A stretch of 64,000 bases of DNA from Bradyrhizobium tropiciagri (GCF_018130545.1 NZ_JAFCKF010000004.1:1-64000), one strand, 5' to 3'. Positions 17,850 to 26,977 are shown, counted from the first letter of the stretch. Notes: generated from the sequence alone by a model not told the origin. A program made the numbers and translations.

Positions 17850-19733
17850 TCAATCGACCATCCGCAGCTTGCAGGGCGAGGGGTCGATCGAGACCGTAAT
17901 CGGCCGGGTCAAATGCGTGAACGAGCAGACCGCCTGGCCGGGCGCCATGTTCGGGAGCGACTTCCAGGTCGCATCGTTCACGCTGGGCACGATCTTCTTG
18001 AGGCGGTTGACGACGCCGGCGTCCGTCAGCTTATGCAGGATCCAGTTGTTGATCAGCCCCAACACCTCGTCGGGCAGGTGGGAGGGAAGCTGCGTGACGA
18101 ACACAAGGCCGAGATAGCGCTTGCGCCCGCGCCGGGCGATCGTCGCGACCTGGTCGAACAGGTTGGGCATCTGCTTGATCCGCTCGGACGACAGGAATTC
18201 ATGCGCCTCCTCGATGAACACCAGCATGCGGGTTAGTTCGCCGTGCTTCCGGTTTTCCCGGCGCGCGGTCTCCTGAGCCGCATAGAGGCTGTCCTGATGC
18301 TTGTGCAGCAGGCGCAGTATCTGCGCGATGACGAGATTGCGCAGATACGGGCTCTCCATGTCGCTGAGGTCGATAATCGAAATGCGGCCGGGCCGGATCA
18401 TGCTAGCGACACTGATGCGCTCTGCATCATTGCTAGTGAACACTGCGGCTTTCTTCATCCGCCAGAGGCGCTTGGCGATCGCCTTCCAGGACCGCGGGTC
18501 CCTTTCGATCTTCCTGGCGGCGAGGGTCTGCAGCAGGAACTGCTCGTGACCGCGGAAGCCGCCTTGCCGGCCGCTGAAATTGGACGCGTCGCCCTCAAGG
18601 TGCTCGATCGCGGCCGAGACCGTGTCCAGCAGCATGTCGATCGTCATGCGCGGCCAGCCGCGAGACAATTCGTCGACCTCGAACGCTTCCTGCTGTTCGG
18701 CGTCGCTGGCGGGATAGATCTTGGCGCGCTCCATCGTGATGCGGCAGACCTCGAAGGCGTCCATCAGGCGCCGTTCCTGCGGTTCGCTGAGATCAAGGAT
18801 CTCGGCGAAGACGGAGGTCGAGATTTCGTCAAACGCAATCTTGAACGGGTGCTGGCGAGGATGGTCCGGATTGGCCGGGTCCCGACCGGCGAGATAGAAC
18901 AGGTCGGTGTTGACCGCGCCCTTGGCGTTTAATCCGCGCTTCTGCAGCGCGGCGAGCATCTGCGCGTTGTCCGTCGGCTGGTCCATCGTGGTGTACTCGC
19001 CTTCCACGTCGAACACGATGACCGCGTTGCCCGCTTCGGCCTGATGAATGATGGATCCCGAGACCGTCGTGCTCTTGCCGCCGCCGGTCGTGCCCAGGAT
19101 GCCGGTGTGCTTGAAAAGCACCGACTTGCGCGCCGCTGGAATCTCGACCGGCAGCGCGTTGGCGCCGTCCATGAGGCCAATTCGCACCGGCTTGTCGTCG
19201 GGCCGGATGTCGAGACCGAGCACCGAGCGGATTTCCGGTTCGTTGAGCAGGAAGACGGGGCTGTTCGGGTATGGGCGCCGCACCGGCGGGATCACCTGGC
19301 CGCCGACGCGTTCGCCGAACACCTCGACCTGCGCGATGCCGTGGTACTTGGGCGTCAGGACGGCGCCGTAAGCGGCCGCGACGATCAGCGTCGGTGCAGT
19401 AGCCCCCAATGCATCCGGCTCCGCGAACGGCCCGGAGGCGACGACGCCGAGGTATTCCGCTTCAACCACGCCGGTGCGGGCATGCACGCTCGGAATCCTG
19501 ACATAGGCCTCGCGAGTCACGATGCCGGTGTTGTGCTCCGGCACCAGCACCGTCACCGTGCCGTCCTCGGAGCCCGGCCGGTCGAACATGGTCCTGGCGC
19601 ACGAACCGCGATAGGTCTCCGGCTCCCTGAACGGGCCGCCGTTCTCGATGCCGGTCTGCTCGATGGTTTCAGCCGCGTGGGCGACCTTCTCTGCATTGCT
19701 CATCGCCGCCTGGGGTTTGGTCGTGGTGTTCAC
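17850..19733 (-). CDS. herA-like: HerA-like DNA translocase ATPase
   Basis: 627 residues. An N-terminal beta-barrel-like (HAS-barrel) region is followed by Walker A GTTGGGKST (K220), the FDVEGEY segment characteristic of HerA, Walker B MLVFIEEAHEF and the ARRGRKRYLGLVFVTQLP stretch with the sensor and arginine residues. HerA forms hexamers that pump DNA and drive the NurA nuclease. The start overlaps the NurA stop by 4 bases, so both are made together. In archaea the pair resects DNA ends; in bacteria it is mostly part of anti-phage modules. Last gene of the operon. Confidence 0.9.
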   Translation of the reverse strand: MNTTTKPQAAMSNAEKVAHAAETIEQTGIENGGPFREPETYRGSCARTMFDRPGSEDGTVTVLVPEHNTGIVTREAYVRIPSVHARTGVVEAEYLGVVASGPFAEPDALGATAPTLIVAAAYGAVLTPKYHGIAQVEVFGERVGGQVIPPVRRPYPNSPVFLLNEPEIRSVLGLDIRPDDKPVRIGLMDGANALPVEIPAARKSVLFKHTGILGTTGGGKSTTVSGSIIHQAEAGNAVIVFDVEGEYTTMDQPTDNAQMLAALQKRGLNAKGAVNTDLFYLAGRDPANPDHPRQHPFKIAFDEISTSVFAEILDLSEPQERRLMDAFEVCRITMERAKIYPASDAEQQEAFEVDELSRGWPRMTIDMLLDTVSAAIEHLEGDASNFSGRQGGFRGHEQFLLQTLAARKIERDPRSWKAIAKRLWRMKKAAVFTSNDAERISVASMIRPGRISIIDLSDMESPYLRNLVIAQILRLLHKHQDSLYAAQETARRENRKHGELTRMLVFIEEAHEFLSSERIKQMPNLFDQVATIARRGRKRYLGLVFVTQLPSHLPDEVLGLINNWILHKLTDAGVVNRLKKIVPSVNDATWKSLPNMAPGQAVCSFTHLTRPITVSIDPSPCKLRMVD

Positions 19734-21043
19734 GCGCGGGTCTCCCGTTCTCCGAGGAAGCGAAATGGCGAGCCGGTGCGGGCCAGCGCCGCGTGGACCT
19801 GGGCCGTCAGGCCGCCGGGCTCGAACATGCCGCGGCAGGTGCGGTCCGCTATGTCGATCAGGTTCGGGAAACCGCGCGTCTCCTGCAGCGTGCTGTCGGC
19901 GATGACGATCTGCGCGGCCTGGTGGACGTGGTCCTCGTGGGCGTAGAAGATTCGGCCCGGCGCGAGCGACGAAGCCCGGTACACGCAGAGCACGACCTTG
20001 GAGCCGGCCTCTTCCTGGAAGGTCTTGACGGCGTCATAGAGGCCGATCCGCTTGTAGTGCGGGCGCTCGTAGCTGGTGCCTTCGATGTATCCCTGGATGA
20101 TGTCCTTGGTGTTGCGGATCACCGCGTACTGCAGCGGGCGCATCGTGTTCGCGATGGTGACGACTGCCGGATCGCTGATCTCGCTGGGCACGAAGATGAA
20201 TTTCTGGTGGTCGAGCAGCAGCCGGCGCAAGACCTCAAGGCTCGCGAACGCGAGCTCCTTGCGGCCCGAGCCAACGATCATCTCGTGCGGCATCGGGCCA
20301 CCGTGGCCCATGCGCCAGATCCGCTGCGACCGGTCCGCAAGCATGGCGCGCTCGGCATAGGTCATCAGGGCGCGGCACATCATGTCGCTCATCGACATCG
20401 GCTGCCCGTCATCGCCGAACTCTTCGGAAAGCGCGTTGCGCTTCTTCCGGCTGGAGCGGCTGGTAATGAACTTCAGCACGTCCTCCTCGGCATTGCCGTT
20501 CTTGCGGATGATGTCGTGCCGGTACAAGCGATGGCCGATGGAGCCGCCGTCTCCGGTGCCCTGATAGGTGGTCAGGCAGACCCCGATCTGGACCACGTTC
20601 AGCGGCAACGTGTTGACGGAAGCGCGGGTGCCGTCGCATGCTTCAAGGTTGCCGTTGAAGTTTACGCTGCGGAGCGCGCCCAACACGACGTCCGGGGAAA
20701 GCGGCGGATAAACGCCGCTTTCCCGGGACGCATCGGCCGCAGTCGCCAAATTTTCCTCAAGGACCTTCAACAGCCGGGGTGCCATGTCGTCCTCGAAGGA
20801 GGCCGCCGTCTCGACTTCGCGCTCCAGGCGCGAGGTCAGCTCGTCCATACGCGGGCCGGACGTCCAGGAATTCAGGTTGAGCGCCGCCTTGAAGTCAGCT
20901 TCCAGGGAATCGACCTCGAACTCATCGTCCCCGTCGGGAAGGCCGTCGGCGACCGGCGCCTGGTCGGCCACGAACGGCGCGTCGCCCGGGGGCGCGCCAC
21001 CGCCCTCGAAAACCCCCGCAATACCGTCTGCCGCTACCGCCAT
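19730..21043 (-). CDS. nurA-like: NurA-domain nuclease
   Basis: 437 residues from the ATG at 21043, which has GGAAGG well placed upstream; an in-frame ATG at 21100 lacks one. After an acidic, low-complexity N-terminus, ACDGTRASV (D137) gives the NurA-type DG(S/T) metal motif at a strand end, and the later YAVIRNTKDIIQG and VVLCVYRAS segments fit the conserved C-terminal part of the NurA fold. Together with the overlapping HerA gene this assignment is strong. It would be the nuclease of a HerA-NurA complex that degrades DNA, possibly unmodified DNA given the methyltransferase in the operon. Confidence 0.75.
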   Translation of the reverse strand: MAVAADGIAGVFEGGGAPPGDAPFVADQAPVADGLPDGDDEFEVDSLEADFKAALNLNSWTSGPRMDELTSRLEREVETAASFEDDMAPRLLKVLEENLATAADASRESGVYPPLSPDVVLGALRSVNFNGNLEACDGTRASVNTLPLNVVQIGVCLTTYQGTGDGGSIGHRLYRHDIIRKNGNAEEDVLKFITSRSSRKKRNALSEEFGDDGQPMSMSDMMCRALMTYAERAMLADRSQRIWRMGHGGPMPHEMIVGSGRKELAFASLEVLRRLLLDHQKFIFVPSEISDPAVVTIANTMRPLQYAVIRNTKDIIQGYIEGTSYERPHYKRIGLYDAVKTFQEEAGSKVVLCVYRASSLAPGRIFYAHEDHVHQAAQIVIADSTLQETRGFPNLIDIADRTCRGMFEPGGLTAQVHAALARTGSPFRFLGERETRA

Positions 21044-21100
21044 GACTGCCTTCCGTCCGCCCCTCACAATTGTTCGGGCGGCACATCCGGACTTCGACAA

Positions 21101-21808
21101 TTATTTTTTAGCAAAAATTCCAAGGACTCCCTTGGAAGTCCCGGAAGATGCGGCCAAAGCCGCCAACCGGGCGGCCACACGCTGAGGAAGTCCGAATCTC
21201 ACGCGGATGATGCCCGGTTCCATATTAGCGACGGACGTTAGTTCACGCCATGGCGCAATCAGTTCGACCGCCAAATCGTCGGCTTCCCCCTCGATCCGTT
21301 CGATCAGGCCCGCGTGCCGTCCCCCAAGCCCGCGGTCCATGGCATGACGAAAGGGCTCGACCGGAACGTCGCGCAGCGCGGCGGAAAGCCGCTCTCCGGT
21401 CGTCGGCGGCCGCAGGCGATCGAGCACCGCCGCGATGCCGGGGCCGAGCGTGGCCAGCGCCCGTTCACGTGGCCCAAGATAGTGCAGGATGAAATGGGCG
21501 ACCTCATGGGCCACTGTGAACCGCTGCTCGTCCTCGGGGTCGTTGCTGTCGACAAACACCAGACCCACGCCCAAGTCCGCCAGCAGGCATCCGCGGAGCT
21601 GCCGCCGATTGCCGACCGCCCAAGGACTCCCCGTTCGGGCCGACATCCTGCCGACCGCCGAGCTGTCCAGGTCGGGGATACCGACGACCGACAAAGGTAG
21701 CGCAGCCGGGGCGGCGGCGGCCATGTCGACCGGCAGACCGAAGGCCGCCCTGCCGCCGGCTTTGCGCCAAAAGGTGGCCGCCGCACGTTCGGCCTGATGC
21801 GATGCCAT
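21101..21808 (-). CDS. ImmA/IrrE-family metallopeptidase
   Basis: 235 residues with the zinc-protease motif H101-E-V-A-H105 in RFTVAHEVAHFILHYLG. ImmA/IrrE proteases cleave XRE-type repressors or other regulators after a damage or infection signal. The usual fused or adjacent XRE repressor is absent; the small protein upstream (21808-22173) and the sigma factor are the obvious candidate targets. The start and the stop of the upstream gene share TAATG, so translation is coupled. Sits between the sigma gene and NurA. Confidence 0.85.
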   Translation of the reverse strand: MASHQAERAAATFWRKAGGRAAFGLPVDMAAAAPAALPLSVVGIPDLDSSAVGRMSARTGSPWAVGNRRQLRGCLLADLGVGLVFVDSNDPEDEQRFTVAHEVAHFILHYLGPRERALATLGPGIAAVLDRLRPPTTGERLSAALRDVPVEPFRHAMDRGLGGRHAGLIERIEGEADDLAVELIAPWRELTSVANMEPGIIRVRFGLPQRVAARLAALAASSGTSKGVLGIFAKK

Positions 21809-22173
21809 TAGTCTTCCTCGTCGCGGTCCCGGGCGGCGAGGAGCTTTCCGTCCTGAAGATCATCGGCCGGATGGGCCGAGTTCAGCTTTTCAGCGGCTTC
21901 CGCCGCCCGCAGAAAAGACACGAAACGCTTCGGCTCGATCCCGAATTCGCTCGCGATCTCGGCCGCGTCCTCCTTCCACCGGTCGGCACGCGGCCGGCGG
22001 CAAAGCGCGATCTCGAACAGAGTCCGGTCGGCGACGTCGAGCGTCTTGGCGGGATCGCCCTCAAACACTTTCCGCCAGACCTCGACTAGCGGGGCGATCA
22101 GGGGCGCCGGTCCGCGCGCGGCACGTTGCGCCGCCCTTGCGAGCATCAGGCTCATCTTGTCGTCAGAGGTCAT
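21808..22173 (-). CDS. Small hypothetical protein, ImmA partner candidate
   Basis: 121 residues, largely helical, no recognised family, no membrane segment. Basic and hydrophobic N-terminus, then TLFEIALCRRPRADRW and an acidic C-terminus ending DRDEED. It overlaps the sigma factor gene by 11 bp upstream and the ImmA gene by 3 bp downstream. The fixed position between a sigma factor and a regulatory protease suggests an anti-sigma factor or a protease substrate, but this is inferred from position only. Confidence 0.65.
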   Translation of the reverse strand: MTSDDKMSLMLARAAQRAARGPAPLIAPLVEVWRKVFEGDPAKTLDVADRTLFEIALCRRPRADRWKEDAAEIASEFGIEPKRFVSFLRAAEAAEKLNSAHPADDLQDGKLLAARDRDEED

Positions 22174-22753
22174 GTCGAAGCCTCTTCATCCTAGCGAGCA
22201 TCCGGTCTTTGGCTCGTTTGACTGCCTTCTCCGCGTCGGGCGCAGCGGGATCGATCCCAAGCGCCGCCGCATATGCGGAGGTATCGCTTTCGTCATTGAG
22301 GATCATGGCCAGAACCTTGGCTTCAATCTCGCTCGTCACGAGCCTGTTCCCGTACATCCTAATGACGTGACGCGCATCGACCGTGTCCTCTCCCCTGAAC
22401 ACATCCTTCGCGCGGGCGGCCCAAAACTCGACATCGGTCTCGACTTTTTTCTCCAGCAGCCGCTCCCGATTGTCCCTCTTCTTTACGAGATCGATCGCAT
22501 CGGCGCGCACGATCATGCAGAGGTAGCTCCACAGCGAGCTCTGGGTGACGTCGCATCGTTCCGGCGCGGTGAGGTAGATCGTGATGGCGTCCACTGAGAG
22601 GTCTTCAAGGTCGTCGTCTGACAATGTCCGGAACCGATCCGCCAGAAAGCCGCGGAGCGGCTCATGCGCCGCGACGTACAAGTCGCGCGATGCGGTACGG
22701 CTGCCTTCCAGGATTCGCTGGTGGATCTCGTTGAGCCGCCGGGCCAGATCCAT
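22163..22753 (-). CDS. Sigma-70-family (ECF-like) factor
   Basis: 196 residues. Region 2 is seen as ASRDLYVAAHEPLRGFLADR, followed by DDLEDLSVDAITIYL and SLWSYLCMIVRADAIDLVKK, the DNA-melting and -10 recognition helices. Region 4 is shorter and less clear (IEAKVLAMIL to KDRMLARMKRL). No anti-sigma factor of known type is adjacent. It starts 3 bp after the methyltransferase stop and overlaps the next gene. A sigma factor inside a HerA-NurA operon is unusual and could make the module inducible. It could also be a sigma-like scaffold without promoter activity. Confidence 0.65.
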   Translation of the reverse strand: MDLARRLNEIHQRILEGSRTASRDLYVAAHEPLRGFLADRFRTLSDDDLEDLSVDAITIYLTAPERCDVTQSSLWSYLCMIVRADAIDLVKKRDNRERLLEKKVETDVEFWAARAKDVFRGEDTVDARHVIRMYGNRLVTSEIEAKVLAMILNDESDTSAYAAALGIDPAAPDAEKAVKRAKDRMLARMKRLRHDL

Positions 22754-22756
22754 GCG

Positions 22757-23755
22757 TCACCGCCGACGGCGTTCGACCGGCTTGGTGATGAGCCGCTGTC
22801 TGGCGAGCGTCCAATATCGCGGATTGAGCTCGAAGCCGATCGACGGCAGCTTGCGCTTGGCCGCGGCCACAAGCGTCGTTCCCGAGCCGGCATAAGGATC
22901 TAGTACGACACCACCTCGCGGACAGCCGGCCGCAAGGCAACGCTCGACCAACGCTTCCGGATAAGGGGCTGCGTGCCTGTAACGGCGGCCCGAAGTCGCC
23001 GCTGGGATCTCCCAGACGTCTTCCTGTCCGCCGAGACCCTTCCGGTTGAAATGATACTTTCCGGTCTTGGAGAGGATGAAAACCGTCTCGGTCGTCGTCC
23101 ACGGGCGATCCCGCACGCTGGGTTCGGCCATGGGCTTCGGCTTTTTCCAGACCACGGCCGAGCGTATGATCCAGCCGTCGGCCTGCAGCGCTAGCGCCAC
23201 TCGCCACGGCACGCCCAACATCGACTTTTTCGGCAAGCCGAAGCCGGGCTTGTCGACCGCGCGGTACTTTTGGCGCGCCACGCCCCGCCAAAGCTGCTTT
23301 GGATCGCCGCCCTTCGGCTGGCCCTTACCGGAATAATAAGTGTCCCCCAGCACCAGGAAAGCCGTGCCCGAAGGCTTCAGCACGCGCCTGATTTCACGGA
23401 AGACCGCGGCGATCGCGGCGACGTATTCCTCAAGGGTGTCTTCCTGGCCGGTCTGGCCGTCGACGCCGTAATCGCGTTGCCAGTAGTAGGGTGGGCTCGT
23501 CACCGTGCAGTCGACGAAATCGTCGGGCAGCCGTTTCACGCCCGCCAACGCGTCATCGTTACTGATCAGCCACGGCGACTTACCCTGGAAATAGCCATAA
23601 CTGGGGTTCAGCAGCGAGTTCGGATCGATCAGCTTGAATTCGGCCTGCTCGTCCCCATCCAATTCCTTTAGGCGCGGCTTCGCCGCGGGCTTCTCAGCGC
23701 GGCTGCGCCTGAAACCCTTGGAATCGTTGTCGATCTTGAACGCCTTGCCTGACAT
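22757..23755 (-). CDS. DNA methyltransferase, beta class, SPPY type
   Basis: 332 residues. Motif IV TSPPYYW (86-92) comes before motif I DPYAGSGTT (about 290), the order of beta-class enzymes; SPPY favours N4-cytosine methylation, though N6-adenine cannot be excluded. It lies first in the operon of sigma factor, small protein, ImmA, NurA and HerA, with 3 bp to the next gene. In that place it could mark host DNA so that NurA-HerA spares it, like a restriction-modification partner. An orphan regulatory methyltransferase is the alternative. Confidence 0.9.
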   Translation of the reverse strand: MSGKAFKIDNDSKGFRRSRAEKPAAKPRLKELDGDEQAEFKLIDPNSLLNPSYGYFQGKSPWLISNDDALAGVKRLPDDFVDCTVTSPPYYWQRDYGVDGQTGQEDTLEEYVAAIAAVFREIRRVLKPSGTAFLVLGDTYYSGKGQPKGGDPKQLWRGVARQKYRAVDKPGFGLPKKSMLGVPWRVALALQADGWIIRSAVVWKKPKPMAEPSVRDRPWTTTETVFILSKTGKYHFNRKGLGGQEDVWEIPAATSGRRYRHAAPYPEALVERCLAAGCPRGGVVLDPYAGSGTTLVAAAKRKLPSIGFELNPRYWTLARQRLITKPVERRRR

Positions 23756-24260
23756 CCGTCCTCCGGGTTCCCATCATCTCCCGGCTATGCGTAAGGATCA
23801 ACGACAATCGGACCTTGCGCGCCACGAAGCGAAGGGACGTAAAAATCTCGGAGGACTGGCCGATCGACGGGCGCTCGGCCTCTAACAGCAACCAAACGCA
23901 CTTTTGCCCGCGAAATGCACCAAAACTCGTTGTCCTCGACCGTAACCCGTTGAAATCACGCCAAATGCGAACGCCCTCCGAGCGCGCCATACCCCAGGCG
24001 CGCGGCGCCCCCGTCGCCGACTAGCTTTTCGTTCCGCAGGCTTCGCGAACTTGCCGCAGGTTCAAATCGTGTCCCCAAACATCCCCACAGACTTCGTTGC
24101 CGACGTGCTCTCCGAGGCAATCCGGACCGTCTGCAGCGCTCCGCGCGACGTCTGACTGTCGGCTCAAAGCCGACACGCCTGCGAAAGTACCTTGCGGGGT
24201 TCCGCGCATCACCGTTAGATTGCTTGTATCAGTTCACCTCTCGTTTAGCGTGTCTTGGAA
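23756..24260. other. Intergenic region right of the cassette
   Basis: 505 bases. Should hold the promoter of the methyltransferase operon at its left end. A + strand frame ending near 24154 with protein-like composition (a TDFVADVLSEAIRTV segment) may be the tail of a lost gene, but has no start or family. No tRNA or repeat recognised. Confidence 0.4.
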
Positions 24261-25412
24261 ATGCACGTAAGATTTCTGATCTTGGCCGTCGCGCTTGCAC
24301 CAGTCCCGCCTGCAGCGCTTGCTCAGAGCAGCCAGAATCTCAGTTCCTGCAATGCAGCAGCCGACACGCCGGAAGTCGCCGTCATTTCCGACTGCACCCG
24401 ACTGCTCGATAGTGGCAGGCCGGATCAGAGAGCGCGCGCGACCATCTATTACAGTCGTGGAGCCGCCCACTGGCGCAACGGTGATTTCGACGCGTCAATC
24501 ATTGACGAGAACGAAGCCATCAAAATCGATCCGGGCTTCGCAAATGCCTACATGAGACGCGGCGCAGCTTATTTTCAGAAGGGCAACTACGACCGGGCGA
24601 TCGCCGATAGCACAAAAGCGATCGAAATCGATTCCCTGAACGTACGAGCATATTCCAATCGTGGTCTTGCGCGTGAAAGGATCGGAGATCATCGTGGTGC
24701 GTTGGCGGACGAGGACAAGGCAATCGCGCTTGATCCAAAATTTCCAGTTGCCTATATCGTCCGGCAGGAGATCCATGCCGCGCTGGGGCACCAGAGCGAA
24801 GCGTTGGCCGACCTCGATACGGCAATACGGATTGAGCCGGAGGATGGCTTTGAAGGTTACCGTGTCCGGGCCACCGCCTATCAGCGGATGGGATACCACG
24901 ACCAGGCCATTGCCGACTTCGATCGTTGGATCGCTATAAATCCGTACTGTGCGCTCGCCTATGAGCTTCGTGCATATTCGTACTTGAGCAAAAATGACAC
25001 TGCGCGAGCAATTGCTGATGCGAGCAAGGCGGTCGAACTAAGTCCGAAGCGGGCATATGCGTACCGCACTCGGGGCATTGCGCACATGCAAGATAGTAGT
25101 CTTGACCCCGCGATCGCCGACTTTACCGCCAGTATTGCGATTGAACCTAACACCGCGGCCGGCTACAGGCTTCGCGGCCAGGCGCATGCACTAAAAGACG
25201 ACCTCGATGATGCGATCGCTGATTTCACGAGGTGGATCGCGCTCGATCCTAAAAACGATAAAGCTTATCGCGCACGTGGCGCACTTTACCAGAAAGAGAA
25301 GAACGATCCCGCTGCCAGTGCGGACTATGCGGCAGCAACGGCGATTTCGACGAAGTCTGCTCCAAGCTTCGTCATCCCGTCATCTCCAGCGAGTGCAGGT
25401 TATAGGAAGTGA
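24261..25412 (+). CDS. Secreted TPR-repeat protein
   Basis: 383 residues from the ATG at 24261, giving a clean signal peptide (MHVRFLILAVALAPVPPAALA). Eight or so tetratricopeptide repeats follow, each with the A-Y-x-x-R-G and A-I-A-D-x-x-x-A-I-x-x-x-P pattern (for example AYMRRGAAYFQKGNYDRAIA), covering residues 55 to 365. A protein-binding scaffold in the periplasm; partners unknown. An IS66 tail follows directly, so its downstream context was rearranged. Confidence 0.85.
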   Translation: MHVRFLILAVALAPVPPAALAQSSQNLSSCNAAADTPEVAVISDCTRLLDSGRPDQRARATIYYSRGAAHWRNGDFDASIIDENEAIKIDPGFANAYMRRGAAYFQKGNYDRAIADSTKAIEIDSLNVRAYSNRGLARERIGDHRGALADEDKAIALDPKFPVAYIVRQEIHAALGHQSEALADLDTAIRIEPEDGFEGYRVRATAYQRMGYHDQAIADFDRWIAINPYCALAYELRAYSYLSKNDTARAIADASKAVELSPKRAYAYRTRGIAHMQDSSLDPAIADFTASIAIEPNTAAGYRLRGQAHALKDDLDDAIADFTRWIALDPKNDKAYRARGALYQKEKNDPAASADYAAATAISTKSAPSFVIPSSPASAGYRK

Positions 25413-25420
25413 TCTGTTGG

Positions 25421-25544
25421 GGCTACGTGACCGACGCACTCACCAGGATCGTCAATGGTCATCCGAATAGCGACATCGATCAGCTGCTTCCGTGGGCCTA
25501 TTGCCGTCACGAACTCAAAGCCGTGGCCTGAAGACAGCGCTTAC
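25421..25544 (+). pseudogene. IS66-family transposase tail and right end
   Basis: 37 codons (25421-25531) encode GYVTDALTRIVNGHPNS and then DQLLPWAY to a stop, the C-terminal signature of the IS66 TnpC transposase. Thirteen bases later the sequence CGCTTAC fits the terminal inverted repeat of IS66 elements. The rest of the element is missing, so this is a remnant left by deletion next to the TPR gene. Confidence 0.75.
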
Positions 25545-25642
25545 AGCGGAAATTGAAGCTGTTTCCTTAAAAATTGAGCGTTTGGCAATTGGAGTGGTTG
25601 ATATGTTCAACATATGCAACCGTACGACATTGAGGAGCTTTC

Positions 25643-26245
25643 GTGCGTTCGTGGATTGTCGGTTCAGTAGTTGCACTGTCGTTCGCTGCGGACGCCTGTG
25701 CCCCAGCTCGCGCTGACTATCCTTGGATGTTTGCGCAGGTGACGTGCGCACCGACGCTCGGATATTTCTCGATCCGACGGATCACGATAATGAACCTTCC
25801 CGAAAAGGGGCCATACTTGACTGAAGGGCTCGAACCGGGACCTGGAATTGCTGAAGCGTTGGGCCGAGAAAACGGCATCTTCGACAGCGATGTTCTGCAG
25901 CGGAAACCCTTCACTTGCTCGATTCCTTCATTCAATTCCCCGAACGGTTGGGGTGCAGAGCGGCGGCCCGGTTTCGATGTCAAGGTCGTCGGGCATCTTG
26001 ACCGGAATAGCGAGAAGAGCACCTATTGTGAGATAGCCGATAACGCGGAAGTGTTCCTCAATGGGAGCAGCATTGGGCTACTAGTCCTCAACCCATGCAA
26101 AACCGGCGAAACGACCATTAGCATCGAGGTCGCCCATGATGGTGTTGAGCTGGTAGCCAAGAAATGCGTTGAGCCGTCAATCCGCGATGATCCCGACGGA
26201 AATAAGATCGTCTGTACCGAGAGCCCGATCGGTGACGTGCACTAG
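25643..26245 (+). CDS. Secreted hypothetical protein
   Basis: 200 residues from a GTG (25643) that yields a plausible signal peptide (MRSWIVGSVVALSFAADACA, cleaved near ARA-DY). The mature part has several cysteines and beta-rich stretches; no family recognised. A GAGG-like site lies upstream (GAGGAGCTTTC). Flanked by an IS66 remnant and a repeat, so it is part of the mosaic region. Confidence 0.6.
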   Translation: MRSWIVGSVVALSFAADACAPARADYPWMFAQVTCAPTLGYFSIRRITIMNLPEKGPYLTEGLEPGPGIAEALGRENGIFDSDVLQRKPFTCSIPSFNSPNGWGAERRPGFDVKVVGHLDRNSEKSTYCEIADNAEVFLNGSSIGLLVLNPCKTGETTISIEVAHDGVELVAKKCVEPSIRDDPDGNKIVCTESPIGDVH

Positions 26246-26289
26246 CAACACAACCTTATCATTCATCGAAGGTCCGACTTCTCTTGGCT

Positions 26290-26412
26290 GCGATGCCCGC
26301 TTCTGGCCCGTTTGCGACATGCCGATAGGCGCAGACAATGTCTGCTCGTTGGGCAAAATCGGAAATGACGGTCGCGGTGTCAGAACGACGCGATTGACCC
26401 CAAGCGGACCTT
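26290..26412 (+). repeat. Intergenic repeat, copy A
   Basis: Shares with 26986-27104 the series: CTTCTGGCCCGTTTG-GACATGCCGAT, a TGTCTGCT/TGTCCGCT word and TTGACCCAAAGCG-like end. The same words recur in many Bradyrhizobium intergenic regions as I remember them. It flanks the lipocalin-like gene on the left. Confidence 0.5.
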
Positions 26413-26470
26413 CTTGCTTTTGCCAGCACTAGCGGCACACACTCGATACTTTCATAACGGAGGAATTTTG

Positions 26471-26977
26471 ATGAAGAAGTATTTTGTCGCCCTCGTTATC
26501 GGCTTGGTCTTTTCAGGCGCCGCATTCGGTCAACAGAAGGCGACCAAGGATGCGATAGTAGGAGCGTGGAAGCTCGTGTCCGTCACCAGTGAGATGGACG
26601 ATGGAAAGAAAGGGGAGCCGTTCGGTCCTTCCCCAAAGGGCGTGATCATCTTCTCGAAGGACGGCCACTTCTCGCTATTTCAATCCCGCGCGGAAATCCC
26701 GAAGATTGCGGCCAATGACCGGGCTAAAGCCACGCCTGAGGAAGCTCAAAGCATCGTCGCCTCAAGCATCGCGTATTACGGCACATACGCGATCGACGAG
26801 CAAACAAAAGTGATGGTGGTCAACCTGGCTGCCAGCACGTATGCGAACGTTGCGGTCATTCCCGATCAGAAGCGAACGATTACCCTGCTGACTTCTGACG
26901 AACTCAAGTTCGACAATCCTCGAACGCCGAACGGCATGACCCTGCGAACGGCGTGGAAGCGCGCGGCAGCACCTTAG
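26471..26977 (+). CDS. Lipocalin-like domain protein, secreted
   Basis: 168 residues with signal peptide MKKYFVALVIGLVFSGAAFG and a beta-barrel domain that starts IVGAWKLVSVTSEMDDG, typical of the lipocalin-like family (Lipocalin_5 type). YYGTYAIDEQ and FDNPRTPNG are other family landmarks. The ATG at 26471 has GGAGGAA 7 nt upstream. Ligand unknown; such proteins are often found with polyketide or stress genes, but here it is isolated between two copies of a repeat. Confidence 0.8.
   Translation: MKKYFVALVIGLVFSGAAFGQQKATKDAIVGAWKLVSVTSEMDDGKKGEPFGPSPKGVIIFSKDGHFSLFQSRAEIPKIAANDRAKATPEEAQSIVASSIAYYGTYAIDEQTKVMVVNLAASTYANVAVIPDQKRTITLLTSDELKFDNPRTPNGMTLRTAWKRAAAP

Noticed and set aside
24021-24212. 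Possible gene tail or RNA left of the TPR gene
   Set aside because: Protein-like composition on the + strand but no start, no family and no cloverleaf.
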